Source: CAIOHW01 sp964432565
GTDB lineage: Bacteria; Bdellovibrionota; UBA1018
DNA: 64,000 nt
Assembly: GCA_964432565.1 (NCBI GenBank)
Contig: CAYSOA010000005.1
Location: 1-64,000, forward strand
Direction: 5' to 3'
Of the stretch, positions 25,753 through 34,468 are shown in pieces; the stretch's first letter is position 1, and each line of letters begins with the position of its first letter. The notes under the pieces were generated by a model. The model saw nothing but the letters and a program-made list of their open reading frames with translations, made no database searches and was not told the origin of the DNA. The position numbers and the translations under genes were made by a program.

Positions 25753-26067
25753 ATGATTCGTAAGGCTCTTTTGATGGTGGTTTCGGTTGGAGTGTTCTTT
25801 GCTGCACAGGCAGCAATGGCTGAAGAAGTGGTCAGCCATGGTGGCATGGATCCCTACGCCTCCCTCAGCGCCGCATTCGCAATTGGTATTGCGGCGTTTG
25901 GTGGTGCTCTTGGTCAGGCCAAGACCGCTACGGCAGCTCTTGAAGGGATTGCGCGCAACCCAGCTGCTCAGGGCAAGATCTTCGTTCCGATGATCATCGG
26001 TCTGGCTCTGATTGAGTCTCTGGTTCTTTACGCATTCGTTATCGCGTTCGTGAAGATCAAGATCTAA
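25753..26067 (+). CDS. atpE: ATP synthase F0 subunit c with N-terminal signal-like segment
   Basis: 104 residues. After a signal-peptide-like start (residues 1-23, ending AQAAMA) comes the two-helix hairpin. The polar loop is EGIARNP and the ion-binding carboxylate is Glu88 in ALIESLVLY. Gln55 in helix 1 and Ser89 next to the Glu resemble the sodium-binding pattern, although the Thr that follows in classic sodium c-rings is Leu here. The ion is therefore uncertain. A strong terminator follows. Confidence 0.93.
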   Translation: MIRKALLMVVSVGVFFAAQAAMAEEVVSHGGMDPYASLSAAFAIGIAAFGGALGQAKTATAALEGIARNPAAQGKIFVPMIIGLALIESLVLYAFVIAFVKIKI

Positions 26068-26095
26068 TCGATCTCAGTCTCGTCGTATAGATACG

Positions 26096-26133
26096 CGGCC
26101 GTCGCTCTCATTAGGGGGCGACGGCCGTTCTTA
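26096..26133 (+). terminator. intrinsic terminator after atpE
   Basis: A 10-bp GC-rich stem, CGGCCGTCGC (26096-26105) with GCGACGGCCG (26118-26127), has a 12-base loop and is followed by TTCTTATT. It separates atpE from the convergent gene that stops at 26131. It may also act on that gene, but no T-run exists in the other direction. Confidence 0.85.
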
Positions 26134-27474
26134 TTGGGGTTTGACGCGGCGTGAATGAGCGAGAATCCAGAATCCTCCGGCGAAGAGAAAGAGCCAGGCG
26201 AGGTGCGACAGGCCCTTTGGAATGCCAAGAAGGAGGGTGGGTATCGAGAGAGGATTCAAGCTCCCCTTCAGGAATCGAGTCCATAAGACCGAGATCTGCG
26301 GGACGTCGAACTCGGGGGGAATCATATATCCCGCCGTGCTCTTGGCGAGAAAAACTTGAATGCCACCTAAGACGGCAACCAGCACCAGCCATCTCGATGT
26401 TCTTGTGCCGGTCAATACTTGGCTCATACCGGCACCTTCGTAAATCAGCACCATGATGATGGGAATCAGGTGCCGAGGGCCAAAAGCCCAGCCCCCTTCC
26501 CACATTTCGTAGGATCCGACCAAGAATAGGAAACCGAAAACAGCAGCCACCTTAAGAACCGTAGGATGGGGGTGGTCTGAGTGAGCCGCCGCTCCAATCA
26601 TGTGAACCGCCGTAAAAAGGGCTGTGGGAGCGTAAAACAGTAGTCCCCTCGACGGAGAAGCGATCAGCGCCAGAACCGAGCGAAAGTCGGGAAGTCGAAA
26701 GCCATACCACGACCTCATATGTTGAAAGCTCACACTATCCACATGCTTGTATGCGAATTCGAGCCACTTACCGGTCGTCCACAGATTATGGATGCCGATA
26801 AAGATCAGGCCGATCAGGCAGCCCAGGCTGAATAACCCCAGTGCTCGCCCTCTCTTAGGCGAGCTCAGGGCAGCCAGGGCGAGCACCGGGAGAAAGAAGA
26901 GGATTGGAAACTCGGCCAACCCTGCCAAGCCAATCCAGAGTCCCCCCTGAAAGGGCTGTCGACGGTCAAAGACGGCCCGCCATGCGAGAACCAGAAGGAG
27001 TCCGCCGAGGACGTGACCGAAAAAAGTCGAGGAATAGACACCTAGGATCGACGAGGGAATGGCGGCGATCAAAAAGAGCGTTCCGGTTTTTCTAGGAATC
27101 GAGGCAAGAGCGAGCTGGCGAGAGAGCAGCCATGAAAACACGAGAATCGGCAAAACGCCCGAAAGGAGGGATCCCAACACGAGTATTGAGCGATGGGGGT
27201 AGCGTTCGCTTCGATACCCAAGAAGGTGGTAGGCCACGGCATAGGCAGGGACAGTCAACCACGACGACAGCGGGGCCTTGTCGGAAAAATAGTGATCCCC
27301 GACTCGAGCGCGGTCCTCGGACCAGTCCTTCAATCGGTCGATGGCGTAGCTGTGGTCATCCACGAGGGATGCAACGAGCAGAGCGCGTGAGGTGGGATTG
27401 GGAGTGTAGCTGAGATCGAGATGCCAGATCGACAGAAGGAGTAGCCAAAGTGTGAAAAGCAATCGAAAGCGCAT
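26131..27474 (-). CDS. polytopic membrane protein, GT-C/PMT-like
   Basis: 447 residues with about ten hydrophobic segments. An N-terminal helix is followed by a long first extracytoplasmic loop containing DDHSYAIDRL and VGDHYFSDKAPLSSW. The latter resembles the conserved loop of ArnT/PMT-type lipid-linked glycosyltransferases (DKPPL). This suggests, but does not prove, transfer of a sugar from a lipid carrier. It begins adjacent to the uvrA stop codon and is therefore probably co-transcribed with uvrA, yet no functional link is apparent. Confidence 0.6.
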   Translation of the reverse strand: MRFRLLFTLWLLLLSIWHLDLSYTPNPTSRALLVASLVDDHSYAIDRLKDWSEDRARVGDHYFSDKAPLSSWLTVPAYAVAYHLLGYRSERYPHRSILVLGSLLSGVLPILVFSWLLSRQLALASIPRKTGTLFLIAAIPSSILGVYSSTFFGHVLGGLLLVLAWRAVFDRRQPFQGGLWIGLAGLAEFPILFFLPVLALAALSSPKRGRALGLFSLGCLIGLIFIGIHNLWTTGKWLEFAYKHVDSVSFQHMRSWYGFRLPDFRSVLALIASPSRGLLFYAPTALFTAVHMIGAAAHSDHPHPTVLKVAAVFGFLFLVGSYEMWEGGWAFGPRHLIPIIMVLIYEGAGMSQVLTGTRTSRWLVLVAVLGGIQVFLAKSTAGYMIPPEFDVPQISVLWTRFLKGSLNPLSIPTLLLGIPKGLSHLAWLFLFAGGFWILAHSRRVKPQ

Positions 27475-30081
27475 CTAGCCAAGAATCTCCAGAAGCGGCT
27501 TCAGGAATCGTCCCGTGTGACTTTCAGAAACCTGAGCGACCTCTTCTGGAGTGCCGGCCGCGATGATGCGGCCTCCCTGCGACCCACCTTCCGGACCCAT
27601 ATCGATCAGGTGATCGGCAACCTTGATGATATCCAGATTGTGCTCGATCACCACGACGGTGTTTCCCTGATCTACAAGACTCTGAAGAATCGAAATGAGC
27701 TTTCGAACATCGTCGAAGTGTAGACCGGTGCTCGGCTCATCCAGGATGTAGAGAGTTCGTCCCGTGCTGCGGCGAGAGAGCTCCTTTGCCAGCTTGATTC
27801 TCTGGGCTTCCCCTCCCGAAAGCGTAGTCGCACTCTGACCGAGTTGCAGGTAGCCCAGGCCGACTTGATCCATCAATTGGAGTTTCGCTTTGATGGAAGG
27901 AACTGATTCGAAGAATACGGCTGCCTCAGATACGGGCATTTCGAGGATGTCGGCAATATTTCGGCTCTTGTAGCGAATTTCGAGGGTTTCTCTGCTGTAG
28001 CGCCGACCCTGGCAAGTGCTGCAGGTGACAAACACATCGGGCAAAAAATGCATCTCAATGCGAGTGACCCCATCTCCCTCGCAGGCCTCACATCGTCCAC
28101 CCTTGACGTTGAAAGAGTACCGCCCCGGCCCATATCCCCGAACCTGACTCTCCGGAAGCTGCGCGAAAAGCTCCCGAATCTGCGTAAATACCCCGGTATA
28201 GGTCGCAGGATTGGATCGTGGCGTCTTTCCGATGGGACTCTGATCGATGTCGATCACCTTGTCGACATGATCGAGACCTGTGATCTGAACGGACGCCAGA
28301 TGGGACGCCTCCGATCCATAGAGTTGTGCCATCAAGGCACGGTAAAGCGTGTCCATGACAAGCGTGCTCTTGCCACTACCCGACACGCCAGTGACACAAG
28401 TGAAAACCCCAAGGGGAAAGTCGGCCGTAATGTCCTTGAGATTATTCAGGCTTGCCTGGGTGATCCGGATGCTGCGATCTGCGGTCCAAGGTCGTCTAAA
28501 TCCAGGAACGTCGATCTTGAGTCGTCCATCGAGAAAGGCGCCGGTGATGCTGTGAGGATGGCGTCGAAGCTCTTCTGGACTTCCCTGTGCGACGATCTCC
28601 CCACCAGCGACTCCCGCTCCAGGACCGAGATCAGCAATGAAATCCGCACGTCTCATGGTGTCCATGTCGTGCTCGACAACAAGGACCGTATTTCCGAGAT
28701 CGCGGAGCCGCTCGAGAGTCGAGATGAGCCGTTCATTGTCCCTCTGGTGCAGGCCGATGCTCGGCTCATCCAGGACATAGATCACCCCAACGAGCGAGCT
28801 GCCGATCTGGGTGGCCAGGCGAATTCGCTGGGCCTCACCTCCGGACAGGGTTTGCGCAGATCTCGCAAGAGTCAGATATCCCACCCCGACAGAGTTCAAG
28901 AATTCGAGCCGTTCTCGAACCTCCTTGATCACCCTGGAGGCGATCAGAGCGTCACGCTGAGATAGTTTGAGCTGATCAAAGAATCCCCCGAGATCTGAGA
29001 GCTGTAGACGACAGAGCTCGGCAATCGTCTTTCCTTCAAAAAGAAAGTGGAGACTCTCCGGCCTGAGGCGATCTCCGTGGCAGTCTGGACATGGAGGGGC
29101 CTGGTTCCGAAGCCCGCTTGGAAGCCCGTCCTCGGCTGGGCCTGACTCGGACTCGCTCTCTTCAGAAAACCCGGGGTCGACTCCGAGTCCCTCGCACGTG
29201 GGACACGCCCCTACGGGACTGTTAAAGGAAAATGACCGAGGCTCAGGCGCAGGATAGCTGACGCCACAGTCGGCACAAGCGAACTTTTCCGACATGAGCA
29301 CTTGCCGGGGTTCAGCGGATCCCTGTCCCACCTCCAAAAGCAAGAGCCCCTCACCCATTCGAAGCGCCAGCTCGACCGATTCACTGACACGAGTTGCCAG
29401 AGCGCCGCGATCCCCTTTCACGATCAAGCGATCGACGTACACCTCGATGTCATGTTTGCGATTCTTGTCGAGCGCGATGTCCTGGGAGAGATCTAGGACC
29501 TCTCCGTCAATCCTGACGCGTACAAACCCTTTCTGCCTGAGTTGAAGCAGCTCCTTCTGGTATTCGCCCTTTCTACCCCTGACGATCGGGGAGAGTACCG
29601 CGACGCGGGATCCTTCGGGATAACCTAGAATTTGATCGGTGATCTGCTGTGGTGACTGAGACTGGATGGGCTTTTTGCAGATGTGGCAATGAGGCCGACC
29701 GATACGGGCGAAAAGGAGGCGGAGATAATCGTAGATCTCGGTGACCGTTCCTACTGTAGATCTGGGATTGTAGCTGGTGGTTCTCTGCTCGATCGAAATC
29801 GTGGGACTGAGACCACCAATAAAGTCGACGTCGGGTTTTCCGACTTGTGCAAGAAACTGCCTCGCATAGGCCGATAGGCTCTCGACGTACCGGCGCTGCC
29901 CTTCTGCATAGATCGTATCGAAGGCAAGGGACGATTTCCCGGAGCCCGATGGTCCCGTTAGGACGGCCAGAGTGTTTCGCGGAATGCGGATCGAAACATT
30001 CTTCAGGTTGTGAACACGAGCCCCTCGAATGACGATGGCTTCATCCGGTACGGCATCCAGCGGCTCAAGGTCTCGATTCAT
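27475..30081 (-). CDS. uvrA: excinuclease ABC subunit A, shortened
   Basis: 868 residues from the chosen ATG (typical 930-950). Both ABC modules are intact: Walker A GPSGSGKSS (43-51) and GVSGSGKSTL, signatures TLSGGEAQRI twice, and EQRTTSYNPRSTVGTVTEIYDY. Zinc modules are visible at CADC..CPTC (269-296) and in the second half (CEACEGDG, CSTCQGRR). About 85 residues found in E. coli UvrA between the first zinc module and the next CxxC are replaced here by a 30-residue acidic linker (301-330). It recognises DNA damage with UvrB. mfd, the transcription-coupling factor, lies in the same strand block. Confidence 0.95.
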   Translation of the reverse strand: MNRDLEPLDAVPDEAIVIRGARVHNLKNVSIRIPRNTLAVLTGPSGSGKSSLAFDTIYAEGQRRYVESLSAYARQFLAQVGKPDVDFIGGLSPTISIEQRTTSYNPRSTVGTVTEIYDYLRLLFARIGRPHCHICKKPIQSQSPQQITDQILGYPEGSRVAVLSPIVRGRKGEYQKELLQLRQKGFVRVRIDGEVLDLSQDIALDKNRKHDIEVYVDRLIVKGDRGALATRVSESVELALRMGEGLLLLEVGQGSAEPRQVLMSEKFACADCGVSYPAPEPRSFSFNSPVGACPTCEGLGVDPGFSEESESESGPAEDGLPSGLRNQAPPCPDCHGDRLRPESLHFLFEGKTIAELCRLQLSDLGGFFDQLKLSQRDALIASRVIKEVRERLEFLNSVGVGYLTLARSAQTLSGGEAQRIRLATQIGSSLVGVIYVLDEPSIGLHQRDNERLISTLERLRDLGNTVLVVEHDMDTMRRADFIADLGPGAGVAGGEIVAQGSPEELRRHPHSITGAFLDGRLKIDVPGFRRPWTADRSIRITQASLNNLKDITADFPLGVFTCVTGVSGSGKSTLVMDTLYRALMAQLYGSEASHLASVQITGLDHVDKVIDIDQSPIGKTPRSNPATYTGVFTQIRELFAQLPESQVRGYGPGRYSFNVKGGRCEACEGDGVTRIEMHFLPDVFVTCSTCQGRRYSRETLEIRYKSRNIADILEMPVSEAAVFFESVPSIKAKLQLMDQVGLGYLQLGQSATTLSGGEAQRIKLAKELSRRSTGRTLYILDEPSTGLHFDDVRKLISILQSLVDQGNTVVVIEHNLDIIKVADHLIDMGPEGGSQGGRIIAAGTPEEVAQVSESHTGRFLKPLLEILG

Positions 30082-30094
30082 CCGAGAAGCATCC

Positions 30095-31522
30095 TCAATG
30101 GGACTGGGAGTTGAAATCAATCTTGGGATGTCCCACCTCGATCGCCGCTCCATCAAGCTCGTTGAGAAACAGCTCTTGAATCTCGCCGAGTCGTTTTTGA
30201 GAGATGGCTTCGAACCTGAGAACGAGGACCGGCTGCGTATTTGATGCCCGGATCAGCCCCCAACCATCGGAGAAGTCGACACGGATCCCGTCAATGTCCG
30301 TCACCTTCCTGCCTGGCGAGAGGCGGGTCCTCGCGGCTTCAACCAGGGCGAACTTCTTTTCTTCGATGCAGTCGATCCGAATCTCAGGCGTAGAGACACT
30401 GGGCGGAAGATCGGAGAGAAGAGTTGAAAGCGGGCCGTCATGAGCAGAGACGATCTCGTAAACCCTCAGCGCCGCATAGATCGCGTCGTCATATCCAAAA
30501 TAGCGGTCTGCGAAAAAGATATGACCCGACATTTCTCCGGCCAGCAGTGCCCCCGTTTCCTTCATCTTGGATTTGATCAGGGAGTGCCCGGTTTTCCACA
30601 TGATCGGGTTTCCCCCATTTCGGGCAATGTCTTCATAGAGTCGGTGGCTGGACTTGACCTCTGAAATGATCGTCGCTCCCGGATTTTCACTCAGAACAGA
30701 ACGCGAAAGCAGGACCATGAGCTCATCACCGAAGATGATCCGGCCCGTCTCATCCACCAGACCAATGCGGTCAGAGTCCCCATCGAAGGCTACTCCAAAA
30801 TCGGCGCGATTCGTGGCTACCGCCTGCACCAGATCGCGGAGATTGGCTGGCACCGTCGGATCGGGATGATGGTTAGGAAAGCGACCATCGAGCTCGCAGA
30901 AAAGAGGAATCACCGTTGCTCCAAGACGCTCAAAGAGCCGAGGTGCCACCGTAGCAGCAGTGCCGTTGCCCGCATCAAGGACCACTTTCAGTGGCCGAAC
31001 CTGTCGTGCGTGACTCAGGAGATGTTCGATATAGGCAGGGATCACCTCGAACGGCTCTTCGGCCCCTTCTGCCGCTGCTGGTCTCTCAAAGGACTCCATG
31101 AGCTGGCGCAATTTCTGGATATCGGCGCCATGGAGCGTGCGTCGGCCGACACAGATCTTGAAGCCGTTGTAATCCCCAGGGTTGTGCGAACCGGTGATCA
31201 TGATCCCACCGTCGAGATCGCGATTGAAAACGCTGAAGTAAGTAAGTGGTGTGGGACAGACGCCAAGATTCACCACTCTCACACCACAGCTTCTTAGTGC
31301 CCGAATCAGTGCCGTGGCGTACTCATCACTGGAGAGGCGACAGTCCCGCCCCACCGAGACGACCGCCTGTGAGAGAGATTTACCGGACTCACTCTGCAGA
31401 AAGGAAGCATAGGCGTAGCCAAGACGACTGGCAAACTCTGCCGAGAGGTCTTTTTCGGCGATGCCACGGATGTCGTACTCTCTGAAAATAGAGCGGTTAA
31501 AAGTCATCGGAGCAAGCTTCAT
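30095..31522 (-). CDS. phosphomannomutase/phosphoglucomutase
   Basis: 475 residues of the alpha-D-phosphohexomutase family, closest in layout to AlgC/ManB. The phosphoserine loop is TGSHNPGDYNGFK, the metal loop is DGDSDRIG, the sugar loop is GEMSGHIFF, and the C-terminal phosphate-binding segment is RASNTQPVLVLRFE. It interconverts hexose 6- and 1-phosphates for envelope polysaccharide precursors. Whether mannose or glucose is preferred cannot be read from the sequence. Its ATG overlaps the pdxA stop by 4 bases, and uvrA starts 13 bases after its end. Confidence 0.92.
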   Translation of the reverse strand: MKLAPMTFNRSIFREYDIRGIAEKDLSAEFASRLGYAYASFLQSESGKSLSQAVVSVGRDCRLSSDEYATALIRALRSCGVRVVNLGVCPTPLTYFSVFNRDLDGGIMITGSHNPGDYNGFKICVGRRTLHGADIQKLRQLMESFERPAAAEGAEEPFEVIPAYIEHLLSHARQVRPLKVVLDAGNGTAATVAPRLFERLGATVIPLFCELDGRFPNHHPDPTVPANLRDLVQAVATNRADFGVAFDGDSDRIGLVDETGRIIFGDELMVLLSRSVLSENPGATIISEVKSSHRLYEDIARNGGNPIMWKTGHSLIKSKMKETGALLAGEMSGHIFFADRYFGYDDAIYAALRVYEIVSAHDGPLSTLLSDLPPSVSTPEIRIDCIEEKKFALVEAARTRLSPGRKVTDIDGIRVDFSDGWGLIRASNTQPVLVLRFEAISQKRLGEIQELFLNELDGAAIEVGHPKIDFNSQSH

Positions 31523-32532
31523 GAACGGTTCTCCCTACGGTTTTTGACCATATCGCATGCCAACCGGAATGCAGACTTGAAACTGGACGGATCGGCAAGG
31601 CCCCTGCCCGCAATATCGAATGCCACACCATGGTCCACCGATGTTCGGATCAGAGGCAGGCCGAGGGTGATATTGACGGTGTTCGGGAAGTCGATCATCT
31701 TCACAGGAATCAGGCCTTGATCATGGTACATGCAGACGACGGCATCAAAACGCTCTGATGCCGGGGCGGATAGGTGTCTTGCAAAGAGGGTGTCTGCTGG
31801 CAGGGGCCCTTCGAGGGTTGCCGTATCCCTATACCTGCGCTGAAGGCGCTTAACGGCGGGGCCGATCAGCCGATCCTCCTCGTGGCCGAAGAGCCCCCCT
31901 TCTCCTGCATGAGGATTGAGAGCTGCAACGGCAACGCGTGGATGGTCGATTCCCCACCAGGCTCTCAGGCTGTCTACCGTATGACGAATCGTTGTGGAGA
32001 TCGCCGCTCCCGTCAGCGAGGACGAGACCGCTTTTAACGCTAGATGGGTCGTGACCAGAGTCACCCTCAACTGAGAGTTTGCGAGCATCATGGTGACGCG
32101 CTGGCGCCTACAGGCCCGGGCCAGCATCTCGGTGTGCCCGGGGAAGTCAAAGCCCCCTGCCTGTAGTCGGGCCTTGCTGATGGGTCCCGTGACGATCGCG
32201 TCCACCTTTCTGGCAAGCGCCAGACGAGCAGCGGCTTCAATCGACCAGCCGCTCTGGTAGCCCGGAAGCGAGAAACCCGAGGAGGCCGGGTGTCGGGGAG
32301 TGGGTGGGTTGAGGATGAGTAGCTCGCCCGATCTGGGTCGTGGGAGTGGCTTGCCGTCGAGGAATCCGCCTGCGTCGAGCGTCTTCACACCGAGCCGCAT
32401 GAACGGCTCCTTTGCTCCAATGATCAGGGGGGTGGTTCCAGAGGGAGCTAGTGAACGACCTGAAACCAAGGCCTTGAAAACGACCTCGGGACCGATACCT
32501 TCTGGGTCGCCTGGCGTGATGGCGATGAGCAT
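31519..32532 (-). CDS. pdxA: 4-hydroxythreonine-4-phosphate dehydrogenase
   Basis: 337 residues. The N-terminus ITPGDPEGIGPEV, the metal-site element FPGHTEMLA, and the C-terminal MYHDQGLIPVKMIDF with a metal-binding His are characteristic. It catalyses an NAD-dependent step of the DXP-independent-input branch of pyridoxal phosphate synthesis, upstream of PdxJ. It follows the SurA-like gene by 3 bases, the well-known surA-pdxA neighbourhood of Proteobacteria. Confidence 0.95.
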   Translation of the reverse strand: MLIAITPGDPEGIGPEVVFKALVSGRSLAPSGTTPLIIGAKEPFMRLGVKTLDAGGFLDGKPLPRPRSGELLILNPPTPRHPASSGFSLPGYQSGWSIEAAARLALARKVDAIVTGPISKARLQAGGFDFPGHTEMLARACRRQRVTMMLANSQLRVTLVTTHLALKAVSSSLTGAAISTTIRHTVDSLRAWWGIDHPRVAVAALNPHAGEGGLFGHEEDRLIGPAVKRLQRRYRDTATLEGPLPADTLFARHLSAPASERFDAVVCMYHDQGLIPVKMIDFPNTVNITLGLPLIRTSVDHGVAFDIAGRGLADPSSFKSAFRLACDMVKNRRENRS

Positions 32533-32535
32533 GAC

Positions 32536-33522
32536 TCAGCGGTCGCCAGCCCGATGGACGAAAGCGGCCTGCTCCTGCCTTGCAAGCCAGAGCTGAATCT
32601 GTCGCTGGTACTCTCCGGCATGCAGCTGGTTCCGGATCTCTTCCTTCATCCGGGCAAACTTGGCATCTTCACCGGTCGAGATGTCGACGAGTTTCAGAAT
32701 CATGAGTGCCTGTTTGGTGCTACCGATCACCGGACTGATGCCGCCCACCTTCAGCTTGCGGACTTCCGCCCGAATCAGTGGAGCCATCTGGTCTTCCGTG
32801 AGGTAGCCCAGATCGCCAGGTGCCGCCGAACCATCAGATTCAGCGTACCGCATCAGAACCTCCTCAAACGGATCCCCCGACTTGATTGCGGTCATCGCGC
32901 TCTCGGCGGCTTCGCGAAGGGCCCTTTCCGACTTGTAGGAGGATCGCGAGAGCGACAGGACTCTCACACGGTAGGAGAGTGGCGGACCATCGTTCCCGGA
33001 AAAGCGGCTATAATAGAAATTCTTGATGTCATCGTCCGACACACTGACTTTGGAGCGAATGTCACGATCGATCAGATTTCGCTTCGCGATGCTGAGCCGA
33101 AGCAGTTCAAAGTAATCCTCGAATTCAAATCCGTTACGAGCCAGTTCTCCGCGCAGGCGCTCCCGCGATATTTGCTGGCCCGCCTGAATCGAGCTGATCT
33201 CCTGATCCACCTCGGCGTCCGAGGCAGGAAAGGCGGAAAGGATGAGCCGGTCGTGAATCAGGATCTCCAGAATCTCGGAATCGGTCGCCCCGCTGTCCTT
33301 CAAGGCCAGCCGGGACGAGGCAAAAAGGGGATCGAGCTGACGCCGGAGTCCAAGCGAACGCCGAAGCCGGCTAATGTCCGAGGTCAGGATCGGAGCGGCA
33401 TTGACTGAAGCTTCCAGACGATCGATCAGCCGATCTGCTGCGGACCCTGGAGTGGCCGTAGCAAAGAGAAGAAGTGCGGCGATGATGGGCATAAACGGGG
33501 TCGAAAAACGCAGCTCAAGCAT
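32536..33522 (-). CDS. periplasmic chaperone/peptidyl-prolyl isomerase, SurA-like
   Basis: 328 residues from the chosen ATG (a TTG 12 codons upstream is a weaker option). A signal peptide (PIIAALLLFATATPGSAA) leads to a SurA N-terminal chaperone domain (about 30-170, VNAAPILTSDISRLRRSLGL). A single parvulin (PPIC) domain follows (about 175-290, RVRVLSLSR, GDPFEEVLMRYAESDGSAAPGDLGYL). It should escort outer-membrane proteins across the periplasm. Its position before pdxA supports SurA identity. Confidence 0.85.
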   Translation of the reverse strand: MLELRFSTPFMPIIAALLLFATATPGSAADRLIDRLEASVNAAPILTSDISRLRRSLGLRRQLDPLFASSRLALKDSGATDSEILEILIHDRLILSAFPASDAEVDQEISSIQAGQQISRERLRGELARNGFEFEDYFELLRLSIAKRNLIDRDIRSKVSVSDDDIKNFYYSRFSGNDGPPLSYRVRVLSLSRSSYKSERALREAAESAMTAIKSGDPFEEVLMRYAESDGSAAPGDLGYLTEDQMAPLIRAEVRKLKVGGISPVIGSTKQALMILKLVDISTGEDAKFARMKEEIRNQLHAGEYQRQIQLWLARQEQAAFVHRAGDR

Positions 33523-33569
33523 GCGTCCCGTTTTCTCATATGCCAAACCCGATATCAAAGGGCGAAATC

Positions 33570-34421
33570 CTACTCCTTCAGGAGTGACGCATTCACCGAG
33601 ACATTCGCCTTCTTGCGGAGGCCTGCGACATAAGACTCGAAAATCTTGGCGCGCTTCTGTTCGAAGATCTGTCGCTTGACCTGGCCATGATCGGTCTCGT
33701 CCCAGGGACGAATGGCGGTCAACTTGATGATGTGCAGCCCAAAGGGTGTCCGCACGATGTCGGTGATACGCCCCGGCTTTTGCAGTTTGAGAGCCGCGGC
33801 ATAATAGGTGGGGTCAAGGGCGTCACGGGTCTTGTAGTCGACGTCTCCGCCCATCGGGGCGGTTGGACCCTCGCTCCTCTGCTGGGCGATCTCGGAGAAG
33901 CTGCCACCCTTTTTGAGCTCCTTCAGCGCGTCTTCTAGGCGACTGCGAGCGGCCTTTTCTGTCTCGGGTGACGCGCCTGGCGGAAGTGCCGCGAAAATAT
34001 GCGAGGTCCGGATTTCAGGATTCCCCGAGTAGTGGGATTTCGCCTCTGCGTCGGTGACCGTGATCTTCTCGACGTCCTTTCCTAGCTGCCGGTCCAGGGC
34101 GGCCTGGTAAAGGACCGTGTTGATTCGTTCTGCTACGGCCGGATCCTTCTCAAGCCCCAGACGCCGAGCCTCCTGCACCACCAGCTCTCTTCTGATGATG
34201 TCTTCGAGAACCGATTTGCGGTCGGGAGCGCTGAATTGAAAGAAACGCGAGTTTTCGGCGTATCGCGCATTGAAGTCTTCGAGTGTCAGCATTGTCCCGT
34301 TGATCTTTGCCAGAACCGACTTGCCGGAATCAGGCGTGTTTGCCGACGCTACGAACGGCGTGAAAATCGTGGATGAAGCCAGGGCGAACGCCAGCGAGAG
34401 AGAAAAGATTTTCAGCATCAT
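33570..34421 (-). CDS. periplasmic parvulin-type peptidyl-prolyl isomerase
   Basis: 283 residues from the chosen ATG-ATG start. The signal peptide is MMLKIFSLSLAFALASS up to FVASA. A SurA_N/PrsA-like helical region is followed by the PPIC domain (RTSHIFAALPPGASPETEKA, GGSFSEIAQQRSEGPTAPMGGDVDY, PFGLHIIKLT). It is a second foldase adjacent to the SurA-like gene, and the pair may be a gene duplication with divided substrates. A longer frame overlapping mfd exists but would bury the signal peptide. Confidence 0.85.
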   Translation of the reverse strand: MMLKIFSLSLAFALASSTIFTPFVASANTPDSGKSVLAKINGTMLTLEDFNARYAENSRFFQFSAPDRKSVLEDIIRRELVVQEARRLGLEKDPAVAERINTVLYQAALDRQLGKDVEKITVTDAEAKSHYSGNPEIRTSHIFAALPPGASPETEKAARSRLEDALKELKKGGSFSEIAQQRSEGPTAPMGGDVDYKTRDALDPTYYAAALKLQKPGRITDIVRTPFGLHIIKLTAIRPWDETDHGQVKRQIFEQKRAKIFESYVAGLRKKANVSVNASLLKE

Positions 34422-34468
34422 AAGAAAAAGGTACAGGCCTTGTTCGGGGTTGGCAACGTCTCTGAAGC

